Of a stretch of 64,000 nt of DNA, positions 54,957 through 64,000 are shown in pieces. The notes beneath the pieces were generated by a model that did not search any database, was not told the origin of the DNA, and was given only the letters and a program-made list of their open reading frames with translations. The position numbers and the translations under genes were made by a program. The first letter of the stretch is position 1. The number at the start of each line of letters is the position of its first letter. Origin of the DNA: Symbiodinium sp. CCMP2592 (lineage: Eukaryota > Sar > Dinophyceae > Suessiales > Symbiodiniaceae); assembly GCA_905221615.1 (NCBI GenBank), contig CAJNDT010004890.1, forward strand, positions 770,599 to 834,598. Reading direction: 5' to 3'.

Positions 54957-55382
54957 CTAGTGCCCCTCAGACCCCTCACGATCGCCACTTGTAGTAGGTT
55001 CTGTTCGGCTTCCTACATGGACAGGTGCATCAGGACTTTCAGGACGTGGGCTATACCCTGCCATGGTAGTAGGTGGAGTGCAGGGTGAATCCGTGTAGAC
55101 TGACATCGAGTTCCAGTGCCATGGCGAAAAGCTGTAGGAGGTCGAAGTAGGATTAGACGACTCCAGACTGTCATCACCCGAACTCACAGAAGAAGACGAC
55201 CAGCAGGGGTTCACCACCTCATCCATCACCATGGTCTCCTCCACTTCGGCCGGGTTCAAGTCCTCATCAACTCGGCTCGTCCCGTTTGTACCCGTCGAGG
55301 CTGTTTGAGACCACAACGAAGACGCAGTAGCCAAAGGAGCCGGACACCCAGTTGCCAAAGTGCTCGAAGAAGAAGCAGCCAA
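54957..55382 (-). CDS. Ser/Pro/Glu-rich open frame, hypothetical
   Basis: An open frame of 141 residues, rich in Ser, Pro, Thr and acidic residues (for example TRVDEDLNPAEVEETMVMDE in the reading SRVDEDLNPAEVEETMVMDE, and SPCTPPTTMAGYSPRPESP). It reads like an intrinsically disordered segment, as in linker regions of large proteins or polyproteins. The ORF begins within an Ala/Ser run. No domain or partner frame is visible; the upstream minus frame turns into telomeric text. Confidence 0.35.
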   Translation of the reverse strand: MAASSSSTLATGCPAPLATASSLWSQTASTGTNGTSRVDEDLNPAEVEETMVMDEVVNPCWSSSSVSSGDDSLESSNPTSTSYSFSPWHWNSMSVYTDSPCTPPTTMAGYSPRPESPDAPVHVGSRTEPTTSGDREGSEGH

Positions 55383-55990
55383 AGGGGACGGGCTTTGGGT
55401 TTGGAGTTTGTGGTTTAGGGTTGAGTTGGGGTTGAAGCACGTTTAATGAAAGGACCCTAAACACAAACAAGGCGGCTAACCAACGGTTCATGCGCCTGAG
55501 TGTTGAAGGTGAAACTCGGGGATCACCGCAACCCTTGATAACCCATCTTCTAAACCGCACACCGAACCCTGAGTCCTGACACCGTCAGCCCTAAAACTCC
55601 AAACCCTAAGCTTGGCCCCAGAACCCTGCACTTAGAACAAGGTTTTCGGGGTATGTTCTGGTATAATTATGTAGCTTTCTTCGAATTCTTACTACCCAAA
55701 TCCTCGTGAACCCAGGACACAACTTTCAGCCCTAATATAGGCCCTAAACTGTACACCCTCCGACTGCTGGGGCTTCACGGTTTGGTTGGCCGCAAAAAGC
55801 TACACCCTAATCCCTAAAGCCTATAGCCCTAAACCCCCCAGACCCGAAACCGTTAAGTCCTTTAAGAAGAACCCGGCTCACCACATGCTATTTCCGGGCT
55901 TCCCGGCCGGAGGCTACTAGCCCAACCTGGAAGAATGCAGGGGGAATGGGGCCCCTTTCAAGGTTCGGAAACTAGATGAAGTCAGGGTTT

Positions 55991-56110
55991 ACAAGGATCG
56001 TGGGACTTTTAGTGAGTAGGGTTATCAACGGCAATTGTAGTTATCAATGCCTTTAACCCCATTTCTAGGACTTATAACCTTATTTACCAAGTCCCATGAT
56101 CCTTCAAGTA
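55991..56110. repeat. Foldback family A-like
   Basis: Ends AAGGATCGTGGGACTTTTAG and CCAAGTCCCATGATCCTT. Confidence 0.7.
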
Positions 56111-57260
56111 GTGTTGCTAAACAGAAAGGACTGCTGCATGGGATGGGAACCCACTAGGATAAGTGAAACAGGATTTTGGAGGTATATCATGCTAAAGCTC
56201 AGGAATGGTATTACTAAGGCTTCTGTATTACGGCTTGTCGGTGGGAGGGGGGGTGTGGTGGTGAGGAACGGTACGTATGAGAAGCTTGATTTCTGTTTCC
56301 TATGCTGTACACTGGCGTCATTACTGCACGCATTCAAAACTCGTAAATTTGTGGGCGCAGTGATGATCGGCGCTGGGGGTGTCCAGCTTCCCAATCGCAA
56401 ACAACACTAGGTTTGGGCATACCGTCCTTCTTACTAGCCACGGTTGTTTGTCAGCACGCAGTGTTGCTCTTGTCATCAGACTTTAAAACTACGGGTTTAG
56501 AGTTCACAGTGAAATTGATAGAGTAACGGTTTCCATTTGACACGACTGCTCCAAACAAGTAGCCCACGGTGGTATCCTGCCAGGAGCTTAACAGTAGTAG
56601 TAGCCGTCGTCGTCGTAGTTGGGGTAACGGCAGCAGCAGTAGCAGTAACAGAAATGAACAGCAGTAGAAACAGCAGTAGAAGAAGCGACAGCAGCTCGCT
56701 TCTTGGCAAGCAGGTACAGGTTCAAGCATGTGGGGTCCTTTATGCTTTTTCTATTGAGGAAGCTTGTAGGGAAGTCAGAATGATGCGAGGCGAAAGGCAA
56801 GCATTGCAGTAGAAAGCAAGCACAGTGTTAAAGAGAGCTCTGACTGATAGCACGAGGAGCTTTGGTGGCTTAGGGCTTGGGGTTTAGGGGTTTGATTGAG
56901 CTTCGGGGTGTAGGGGCTTAGAAGCTTGGGGTGATACTCTGGGTCAGCTTGAAAATCGAAAATAACCGCGGTGCGAGCGAGCAGCAGTTGTGCTGCCTTC
57001 TTGACGAATTGCACGAGTGATTTCCTTAGCTCACAGCCACTTGCCAGTCAGAGTGTGCACACCGTCTGCTGCGCAATTGAATCTCGGGGCTGGTAAGAAG
57101 CTCGTATGGCTGGATCTCTTTGCGGGTTTTTGCGGCGCAAGAGATCAAAGTTCAAACCGAAGCGGCCGGAGCACACCGGACTTTGCATGATTGCCAAGTC
57201 TTCAGGTGATCTACAGCAAAGAGTACTGTCCGGTTTTGAGGTCTAGGGCTAAAGGGAACT
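56111..57260. other. Triplet block and unique sequence, no confirmed gene
   Basis: 56590-56690 is a degenerate AGT/GTC/CAG block. Frames around it on both strands are simple-sequence artefacts. The 56096-56410 frames lack motifs. Confidence 0.45.
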
Positions 57261-57349
57261 CCAGAAAGTTGGAATATGGTTTCAGGGTAGGATACCCTAT
57301 AATTTACCATAATTAAAGGGTTTAGGATAATCATATTCCAACTTTCTGG
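57261..57349. repeat. Foldback family O
   Basis: Arms CCAGAAAGTTGGAATATG and CATATTCCAACTTTCTGG are perfect complements over 18 bases. Loosely resembles family H. Confidence 0.9.
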
Positions 57350-57884
57350 CTTTTACTTTAAGGGTGTATAGGACGTATAGGTATAAGTTCTAGGGTTTGC
57401 TACCTGAGGTTGAGGGGTTTGGGGATTGAAGTTGCGAGGCAGAGGTCTAGCCAGTTCTCAGCATGGATCATGCTTTGCAGTACCCGGAAACAACAGCCGG
57501 GAAGCCTAAACCGTGAACTCCAGGCTTCGCGGCTTGCCACGCACTGTGCCTATATATAGTGACTGCCTGCGCAACCCTCCCACAGAATGGAATTTTGGGA
57601 AAGGCCCCAGCGGGCTTTGGGAAAAAGGCGCCGTGGGGTTCGACCACCGGAGTGCAACAGAGGTTTAGGGCTTCAGGGGATCAGGGGTTTAGGGTTTAGA
57701 GTTAAGGGAAGCAGGTACCCTGATCCGTAGCACGCACAACATCCCTAGCCCCCCGTCCTAAGCCGCAAAAAGTCAACCCTAAGCTCCGAAACTCGAAATC
57801 TAGTCTGGCGTAGGGGTGCGGAGACGCGAAATCCACGGCTGATTATTCCACTATGATCCGCACGAGAAATATTATCAAAGCAGA
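57350..57884. other. Nothing recognised
   Basis: Unique sequence with a short TTTAGGG patch at 57660-57700. Confidence 0.4.
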
Positions 57885-58050
57885 ACTTGGAGGTTCATGG
57901 GTAGTTATAAGTATGTAGGGTTATAAGTAGGGTAGCTATAGTTATAACCCATATTAGGGGACATATAACCCCAGTTTAAGCTACCCTAAACCCTGTAAAA
58001 AACCCTCTGGAACCCTTAAAGGAACCCTATATCTACCCATGAACCCCACA
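57885..58050. repeat. Foldback family F, copy 6, with insert in the right half
   Basis: Left arm ACTTGGAGGTTCATGGGTAG, right end CTACCCATGAACC. CCCTGTAAAAAACCC and GGAACCC text interrupts the right half. Confidence 0.75.
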
Positions 58051-58139
58051 GGAATTCCTCCGAGCCACGGTGACTTGCTTCAACCCGCCGTGAGGGTCTA
58101 CCAGTCGCAGCTCGCGGTACCTTGACTAGACCTAACCCC

Positions 58140-58252
58140 AAGGGTCCAAAGGATCCACAATACTTAGGTACTCGGCTTTAGGATGGTAGTTATGCAGGTT
58201 AGGATTTCGGAGACTATATGATTATTGGGTACTTGGACCCTTGACCTAAGAG
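58140..58252. repeat. Foldback family R, copy 2
   Basis: Arms AAGGGTCCAAAGGATCC-type and ATTGGGTACTTGGACCCTT. Confidence 0.6.
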
Positions 58253-58930
58253 TAACCTAGGAAAAACAGGGTGCCTTTTTGCTTTAAAGGGGCTCTAGGT
58301 CCTAGTTGAGGGTTTAGGGCTCAGGGCTCGGGGTAGCAAGGTTCCTGCATGGCCGGTGGGCATGGGGCATGGGATATAGTCATAAGGTCCGGGGGTTGGA
58401 GAGTCTACGATCGCAAAAGGTCCTAAGTACCTGTGCGGGGATACTTGCCAAAATCATATTCGTAAGTCTTGTTCCAAAAAACCCTACATTCCGAGATCAT
58501 ACTGTTTGAGTATTGAGGACCCTGTCTTTGGGAATATAGAGCCTCCAATGCAGGGCAAGACTCGCGTATTTGCGTTTAGGGGTTTAGGTGCTTTTGTTTG
58601 TTATATAAACTGGCTTAGGGTTATACTGTTAGCCTGACCACCCCTAAAACCCTACACCACCCGGTTATACTGCTAACCCGGCCACCCGTAAAACCCTACA
58701 CCAGGCATCCCTGCAGAACCCTCAAACTCTAAACCCTGAACCCTAAAATTTAAAACCCTGAGCCCCAAACCCTGAACCGTCGTAGGAAACCCGAAGGATA
58801 TAGTTTGGGTTTGAGCCCTTGGGGAGTTTGCGGGCAGGGTGTAGGGTTGGGATTCGGGTTAGGGTTTAGGGTTTAGGGTTGCGGGTGTAGAGATGGGTCT
58901 AGGTTTAGGACGGTCTAGGGTTTAGGTTTT
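58253..58930. other. TTTAGGG/CCCTAAA text and a 40-bp duplication
   Basis: GGTTATACTG-TAACC/GCC-CACC-CTAAAACCCTACACCA occurs twice at 58615-58702. TTTAGGG text at 58850-58925. Confidence 0.5.
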
Positions 58931-59065
58931 ACTTGGAGGGTCGGGGGACTTAGTAACTAGTTATTTTCGGGACTTATGAGTACCATAACCCCAATTAGGG
59001 TCCCTTTTGGGGTACTTATAAGTCTACTTACTACCTACTTACTAAGTCCCCCGACCCTCCAAGTA
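58931..59065. repeat. Foldback family A, copy 11
   Basis: Full length and close to consensus. Confidence 0.9.
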
Positions 59066-59329
59066 GGGTGTAGGTTTAGGAAGGCTTGGGGCTTTGGCGA
59101 GTTGAACCATAAACCCCACGCCGGCTTGGGCGGGTAAGCCTGAAGCAAGACAACCCAAAGCCGCATTACACAAGACGATCACATGCTTCGGTTGCAGCGA
59201 GCAGGCCTTGTCCTCAATATGTGGGAAGTTCCGAACTGAAGCAGGGACGCCCCATATAGAACCTTCATTCTTATGGCATAAGGATGTATAATAAGGATTC
59301 CCAATGAAGGTTTCACCCTCCTACTACGC

Positions 59330-59597
59330 GAGAGGAGCCACCATCTCGTCATCATGGCGTGCAGCTCGCTCATCTCCGGGATAGTTTCCCAGCCTCTCGA
59401 CAAGGCTTCGGGTGCATGTGAAGCTGCAGCGGGTTTTGAGGCTCCGGAGATAAGCTCGTCGGTTTCGGTTTTGTCTCTCAGTGCTTGGATCGTCAGGGCT
59501 ATTGGAGAAACCAGTCGGGGTATGGAGGACTCGAGTTGTACGGTTGCTGCAAGCCTCTTGAGTGCTAGCAATCTCTCGACAGGAAGCTATCTCTGGC
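59330..59597 (-). CDS. Possible exon, product unknown
   Basis: After an AG at about 59598 the minus strand reads LPVERLLALKRLAATVQLES, then ALRDKTETDELISGASKPAA and WETIPEMSELHAMMTRWW. Codon use and composition look like protein, ending before a small foldback at 59259-59311 (arms AACCTTCATT). The plus strand is also open here (59354-59623, Ser/Ala rich), so the strand is uncertain. No family was recognised. Confidence 0.3.
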
Positions 59598-59610
59598 CAA
59601 GACCTAGACT

Positions 59611-59722
59611 ACAGGGGCCCTAATAATTACCTACACTATTTGGGTGGGGTTCCTTATTCCTTTTTATGATTATAGTATAACTTGTCCCAAAACCCTATTC
59701 CAATAGTAACGGCCTTATATTA
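59611..59722. repeat. Foldback family G, copy 4
   Basis: Arms ACAGGGGCCCTAATAATTAC and CCAATAGTAACGGCCTTATA, with CCCAAAACCCTATT inside. Confidence 0.75.
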
Positions 59723-60064
59723 CGCCTGAAAGCCTGAATCCAAAACCCTGAGCTCTGGATGGCCTACACCACTCATCCAAGTACCTTTTGAAGGGCCCCA
59801 ACCCCCTCACCCCTCGCCGAACCCCTTCACCCTATCCCTACACTCTAAAAATAACCCTAGCAGGAACCTGCCTTGGAGGCTTTCAATCATGCGAATTCGC
59901 ACGGCGAAGCGCTTGGGCACGTCGGTGTGGATCAGCTCTGCTAGACCTCGAGGTATAGGATTTATCGGAGGCTTACCCAGAAACTCCAAAACGCCATTAT
60001 TAAGGAATAAACCCAGAGCTCATCCTAAACCCTAAGCCCTAACAAGCCCTAATCGCTACTCCCA

Positions 60065-60272
60065 TAGACTCCGAAACCCCTCAATTAAGGGATAGATATA
60101 ACCTTTAGTTATAATCGGAACCCTCATATGGGCAGTTGTCAAAATTATGGTTCCTTTTTGGGTACCCTAAATGTTAGGTGCCATACTAAATTAATGACTC
60201 AAAAAGGGACCATAATTTTGACAGCCACCCACATGATTTAAGGTGCACTCCTTACTTAAGGGACTTTGTCGT
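60065..60272. repeat. Foldback family E, split by family D
   Basis: Outer halves ACTCCGAAACCCCTCAATTA and CCTTACTTAAGGGACTTTG with a complete family D foldback between them. Confidence 0.75.
60129..60232. repeat. Foldback family D, copy 4, nested
   Basis: Arms GGGCAGTTGTCAAAATTATG and CATAATTTTGACAGCCACCC. Confidence 0.9.
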
Positions 60273-60306
60273 CGCTGGGTACAGGGCTTGCGGATTAGGG
60301 CTTGTT

Positions 60307-60441
60307 ACTTGGAGTGTCGGGGGACTTAGAAACTGGTTGTTTTAGGGACTTATAAGTACCATAACCCCAATGAGGGTCCCTTCTAGGGCACTTATAAATC
60401 TACCTACTACCTACTTACTAAGTCCCCCGACCCTCCAAGTA
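60307..60441. repeat. Foldback family A, copy 12
   Basis: Full length; left arm ACTTGGAGTGTCGGGGGACT. Confidence 0.9.
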
Positions 60442-61423
60442 AGGTTTCGGGGTTGAGGATAAGCTCGGCTAGACCTTGGGGTTTACGAGGTGGGGCTTAT
60501 AAGGTTCGAAATAGGGTTTAGGGCTCTTGTTGAGGGACTTGGCTTAATGTTTCCTCATTCAGGAAACCCTGATTATTTCTTTAGATCCCTATGATGTTAG
60601 CTTGAACTACCTTCCTGCACAAGAACCCAGCTTAGGATTCCTACGGCTTGTGGCGTTCCGTGGGGTTTAGGCTTTGCTAGGTCTTCTAGGGTTTCCAGCA
60701 TGTCTCGGGTTGTATATCCTAAGGTTTTCATGGTTTGTACGGTTTAAAGGGGGAAGGGTAGGACGTAGGACTTCTACCCAGAGACTCCAAAACCGCTTAG
60801 TTGAGGAATATACCTGAAACTATTAACAGGAACCCTCAGATGATCTAAGAATCTACGGTACATCACGGTACATGCCTTGATTTAATTGAAGGATGTTGGA
60901 GTCTTACGGTACTGTGCGCTGTTTACCTCGCCGAACACGATGCAGCAAACAAGTACACTCAAATACACAAACAGAAGTGCATCGCCGTAGTATCCGTTCC
61001 TTTGCTTTCCAGAACTACCTCTAGCAATAGGAATCTAAACGCGAGCAACACAGCGCGAAAAAGAACCCTTAAGAAGCTCTTATACACTCACACAAAACCT
61101 TTCCTAAATTCCAAGAGCCCTCAAGAAGCCCTTATACACTTACACGAAACCGTTCCTAAATTCCAAGTTTTAAACAAACTTTGCAGTTCCTAAATTCCAA
61201 GTCTTACTTAAAGAAGGTTGAGGGTCTAGGGTTTAGGGTTAAGCTTGGCAAATCTCGTTTCGCAGCCGAGGTACTCTCCGATGAGACCAAGGCTAAAACT
61301 TCCTGCCTGAGAGCTTTTCAACTTCGATTTTTTCGATTTTTGAAGGAGGCTTCGGGCTCACAGCTTAGGGCCCTTGGGGGGGGGGTGGGGTGGGTTAGAG
61401 TTTAGGGGTTGGGGAGTTTAGGG
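60442..61423. other. Degenerate family E half, a 55-bp duplication, no gene
   Basis: CAGAGACTCCAAAACCGCTT at 60780 is a family E left arm. 61070-61200 repeats CTTATACACT-ACAC and CCTAAATTCCAAG two to three times. A G-rich run is at 61374-61395. Confidence 0.5.
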
Positions 61424-61526
61424 TAGTAAGTAGACTTATAAGTACCCTAAAAGGGGCCCTAATTGGGGTTATGGTACTTATAAGCCCCTAAAATAACCAG
61501 TACTAAGTCCCCCGACCCTCGAAGTA
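61424..61526. repeat. Foldback family A, copy 13, left arm truncated
   Basis: The inner stem and right arm (AAGTCCCCCGACCCTCGAAG) remain. The outer left arm is replaced by TTTAGGG text. Confidence 0.8.
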
Positions 61527-62839
61527 TCAACTTCCATTCTCTAGGAGGCTTCGGGCTTGCAGCTTAGGGCCCTTACGGGGGGGGGTTAGAGTTTAGGGGT
61601 CGAGGAGTTTAGGGTTTGGGGTTCGGCGTTTAGGGCGTTTACTGTAGGCTTTCGCGTTGAGCGTCTTCAGGGTTGTTAAGGTTGCTTGGGTTGTCGGGGT
61701 TAGGGCTTTCTGTTTTTTGTTTCACGGTTCTGGCTTCGAAAACCTGCATATAGTGTCAACTGCAGTTCCTGTTGCTGTTGGATGCCGTCACACCCGTTTT
61801 TACCGTAAGCCGTGTTACCATTGCCAGCTCCCCATGAACCCTAAACCCCAAGACCCCAAAACCTCAACCGCCAACATGACCCCGTCCAAATAGCGGCCCT
61901 TGAGTTGCCCTGCTCTCCGAGGCTCTGTAGAATCATAACCTAGCAACCTATTCTTTCCGTGTCGCTTCTCCCTTTGAGGGCTCCTTCAAGGCTTGCATTA
62001 AAATTTCCTTTCAGGGTTCTGGGTTCCAAAAGCCGCTATACTCTTTGCGGGGTTGTAGAAGGGCCGAGGGTTCAGGCTTTTAGGGTCTATAGGCTTTATA
62101 AAAACCGACCGTTTTCGGTGTTACACGCTTTAATGACAGAGTCGCAGCCAACCATAATATTGAAGGCCTTGGGGTTACAGGATCTTGCTAGCCTTAAGAG
62201 AGTAAGTTGTAGCACCGTCTAGTTCACCTCGCCGACATCCTACTCTCGCTACCCCTGCGCTCCCGGTACCGTAAACCCATGGGACCGTAAACCCTATGCA
62301 CTGTGCACCCTAGGCCCCGAATTCGCCCCACGAGCTTCCGGCATGCTCAGAGGACGGATAGGGACTGTACTCATGTATCCCACCTGCGGCAATCTAAAGC
62401 AAGCTAGTTGCAGCTGGGCGATTTGGGGTAAAGGTCGGAACAGCCCCTTTAAGGCTTTCTGAAGGGATCGTTGGTTCTCCAAGGTTTCTTCTTCGGATCT
62501 ATGGGTTTCAGAGTTCCGGACTTAGGGTTCACGGCTCGGGGTTCAGTTCAGGTTTCAGGGCTCAGGCGTCATGGTTCAAGTTCCCGATTATTTGCTGTGT
62601 CTCCACAAAGTACACCTCCCTCATCCCCTGGCGGCATCACCCCGATCCCTTTAACCCTTGCCTCCTCTGACAATCCCAAAACCCAAAACCTCTCAGCCCT
62701 GTAATTCAGCCAAACCCCAGGCCCTGCTCCATCCCTGAAGCCTAAACCAACTCAGGCTCTCTCACTTCCCCATACAAGTACCCGCCCCAACTGTATTAAC
62801 ATCGAGTTTGGGGGGGTGTCTTCTGCTGTCTACTCCAAA
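61527..62839. other. No supportable gene
   Basis: Several 60-90 codon frames without motifs. Short TTTAGGG text near 61600. Confidence 0.35.
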
Positions 62840-63240
62840 AACCTAAAGTAGAAAGCCTGTAAAACCTTAAAGGAGCCCTTTATGGAGCCCTTTCAAGGAA
62901 CCCTTAAGGCACTATTACCGGAAGATTCCTCCACTTAAAAAGAACAGCCCAACTGAAAAAACCTCAAACGAACCCTTCAAGGAGCCCTGAAAAGAGCCCT
63001 TAAAAGAACCCTCAAAGGAGCCCTTACAGGAGCCCCTAAAGGAACCCCTTACAGGAACCCTCAAAGGAACCTTTAAAGGAACCCTCACAGGAGCCCTCGA
63101 CCCTCAAAGGAACCCTTAAAGAAGCCCTTACAGGAGCCCTTAAAGGAAACCTTCAAAGGAACCCCCTCAAAGGAGCCCTGAAAATAACACCCTTGCAAAG
63201 GAACCCTTAAAGGAACCCTGGAACCCTTTCAAGGAACTCC
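62840..63240. repeat. AAAGGAGCCCTTA tandem text
   Basis: About twenty degenerate units of 12-20 bases such as CCCTTAAAGGAACCC and CCTTACAGGAGCCC. Confidence 0.75.
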
Positions 63241-63344
63241 CCGAGGGCCTCAGCGCAAAGGAGCTCTTCGAGCCTCCCGCTGTGTAAGAAGCAGGTGCCA
63301 GCGGTGACAATACCACCGGATATGTAGCCATAACCATATGCATA

Positions 63345-63435
63345 ACATATATATATATATATATATAGATATGTATCAACTAATACCGATCTATATACAT
63401 GCATATATATATATATATACAGAGAGAGAGAGAAA
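63345..63435. repeat. AT and GA microsatellites
   Basis: (AT)n at 63347-63366 and 63402-63418, then (GA)n to 63432. Confidence 0.85.
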
Positions 63436-63707
63436 TATAAAAACAAAAACATACTTATAACTTATAGCTTTTTAACTGTATAAACCTTAACCGAGCAGCC
63501 TGCGGCTTAGTCTTTAGCTCGAGGGTTCGGGTGGTCAGGGCCACAGAGGCCTAAACATGTGTAAGGTTAAGGCTTAGGGTTCCGTTTTGATTGTGAAAAG
63601 TATTCCTTCGAGGGTTCTATAAGGGAGCTACGATGATGCCTTAATATGTTGGATCGGGTTTTGGTGTATATAACAGACTAGAGACTATTTGAGGACACTA
63701 TGGCTAA

Positions 63708-64000
63708 TCATTGCGACTCTTCTTCTTTGGGTCGCTTGTCCAGGGTCCCAGGCGACGAAAGGTGGGATGGCAAGGTGACTTGTCCTAAACTGCTAAAGGC
63801 AAAGGTGAAAGGCAAACATAAACCAGAAGTCATGTTATGAAGGCGAGGGAAGTCCAGATTGTGGACCAGTGGCAAAGCATCACCCAAACAACCCACCTGA
63901 ACACCTAAGCGCCTCGTCGAAATACGATGGATGGCTGACAGAGCTCGGTGTACCAGGCCTGTTGCAACCTCCAAGAAACGAAAAGTAGCAAGCCGCAGAC
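63708..64000 (-). CDS. Partial open frame running off the right edge
   Basis: The minus strand is open from the window edge to a TGA at 63708. The visible C-terminus reads FRFLEVATGLVHRALSAIHR near the edge and LSSPGTLDKRPKEEESQ at the stop. The frame continues beyond the window, so the start cannot be seen. The charged tail and absence of telomere-derived residues favour real coding. No family was recognised. Confidence 0.4.
   Translation of the reverse strand, partial: LRLATFRFLEVATGLVHRALSAIHRISTRRLGVQVGCLGDALPLVHNLDFPRLHNMTSGLCLPFTFAFSSLGQVTLPSHLSSPGTLDKRPKEEESQ

Noticed and set aside
59354-59623. 89-codon plus-strand frame
   Set aside because: It overlaps the minus-strand candidate exon, which has the better splice edge and composition. 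The choice is not certain.

Overview
The window looks like nuclear DNA from a dinoflagellate, most likely a Symbiodiniaceae relative. Three observations point there. The two intact genes (22894-24231 and 28067-29527, both minus) pair an N-terminal ubiquitin-like domain with 41-residue RCC1-like repeats (core AFAAILADGSVVTWG), an architecture I associate with Symbiodinium gene models. The telomere-type repeat is TTTAGGG/CCCTAAA. One gene-like locus carries an intron-like element whose splice sites lie inside perfect terminal inverted repeats, as in dinoflagellate introner elements. The assignment rests on family knowledge, not on a search.

Most of the 64 kb is non-coding and made of two interleaved materials. 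The first is degenerate TTTAGGG/CCCTAAA text that keeps changing strand, plus one dense array at 4149-5889 organised in units of about 143 bp. The second is some 70 short foldback elements, mostly about 80-140 bp, in about 19 sequence families (called A to S here). They often sit inside one another. A shorter module around CCTTTAAAGGAACCC recurs as tandem arrays (13740-13975, 62840-63240) and inside other elements.

Layout: 1-8690 repeats, foldbacks and the telomeric array; 8821-9156 a small GC-rich coding-like island between 15-bp direct repeats; 9160-22680 repeats and foldbacks with little supportable coding; 22894-29527 the tandem RCC1-like pair with homologous downstream flanks, copy 2 having about 0.8 kb of foldback arms next to its stop codon; 29530-50500 repeats, microsatellites and one exon-like block at 37255-37543; 50560-53520 a GC-rich gene-like island on the minus strand with a RING-finger locus, several frameshifts and the introner-like element; 53630-63250 more foldbacks with a few possible exons; 63708-64000 an open frame running off the right edge.

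Only the two RCC1-like genes are supported as intact. The RING locus is recognisable but broken in this sequence. No rRNA, tRNA, CRISPR array or bacterial-type operon was seen. Foldback coordinates were read by eye and may be off by a few bases.
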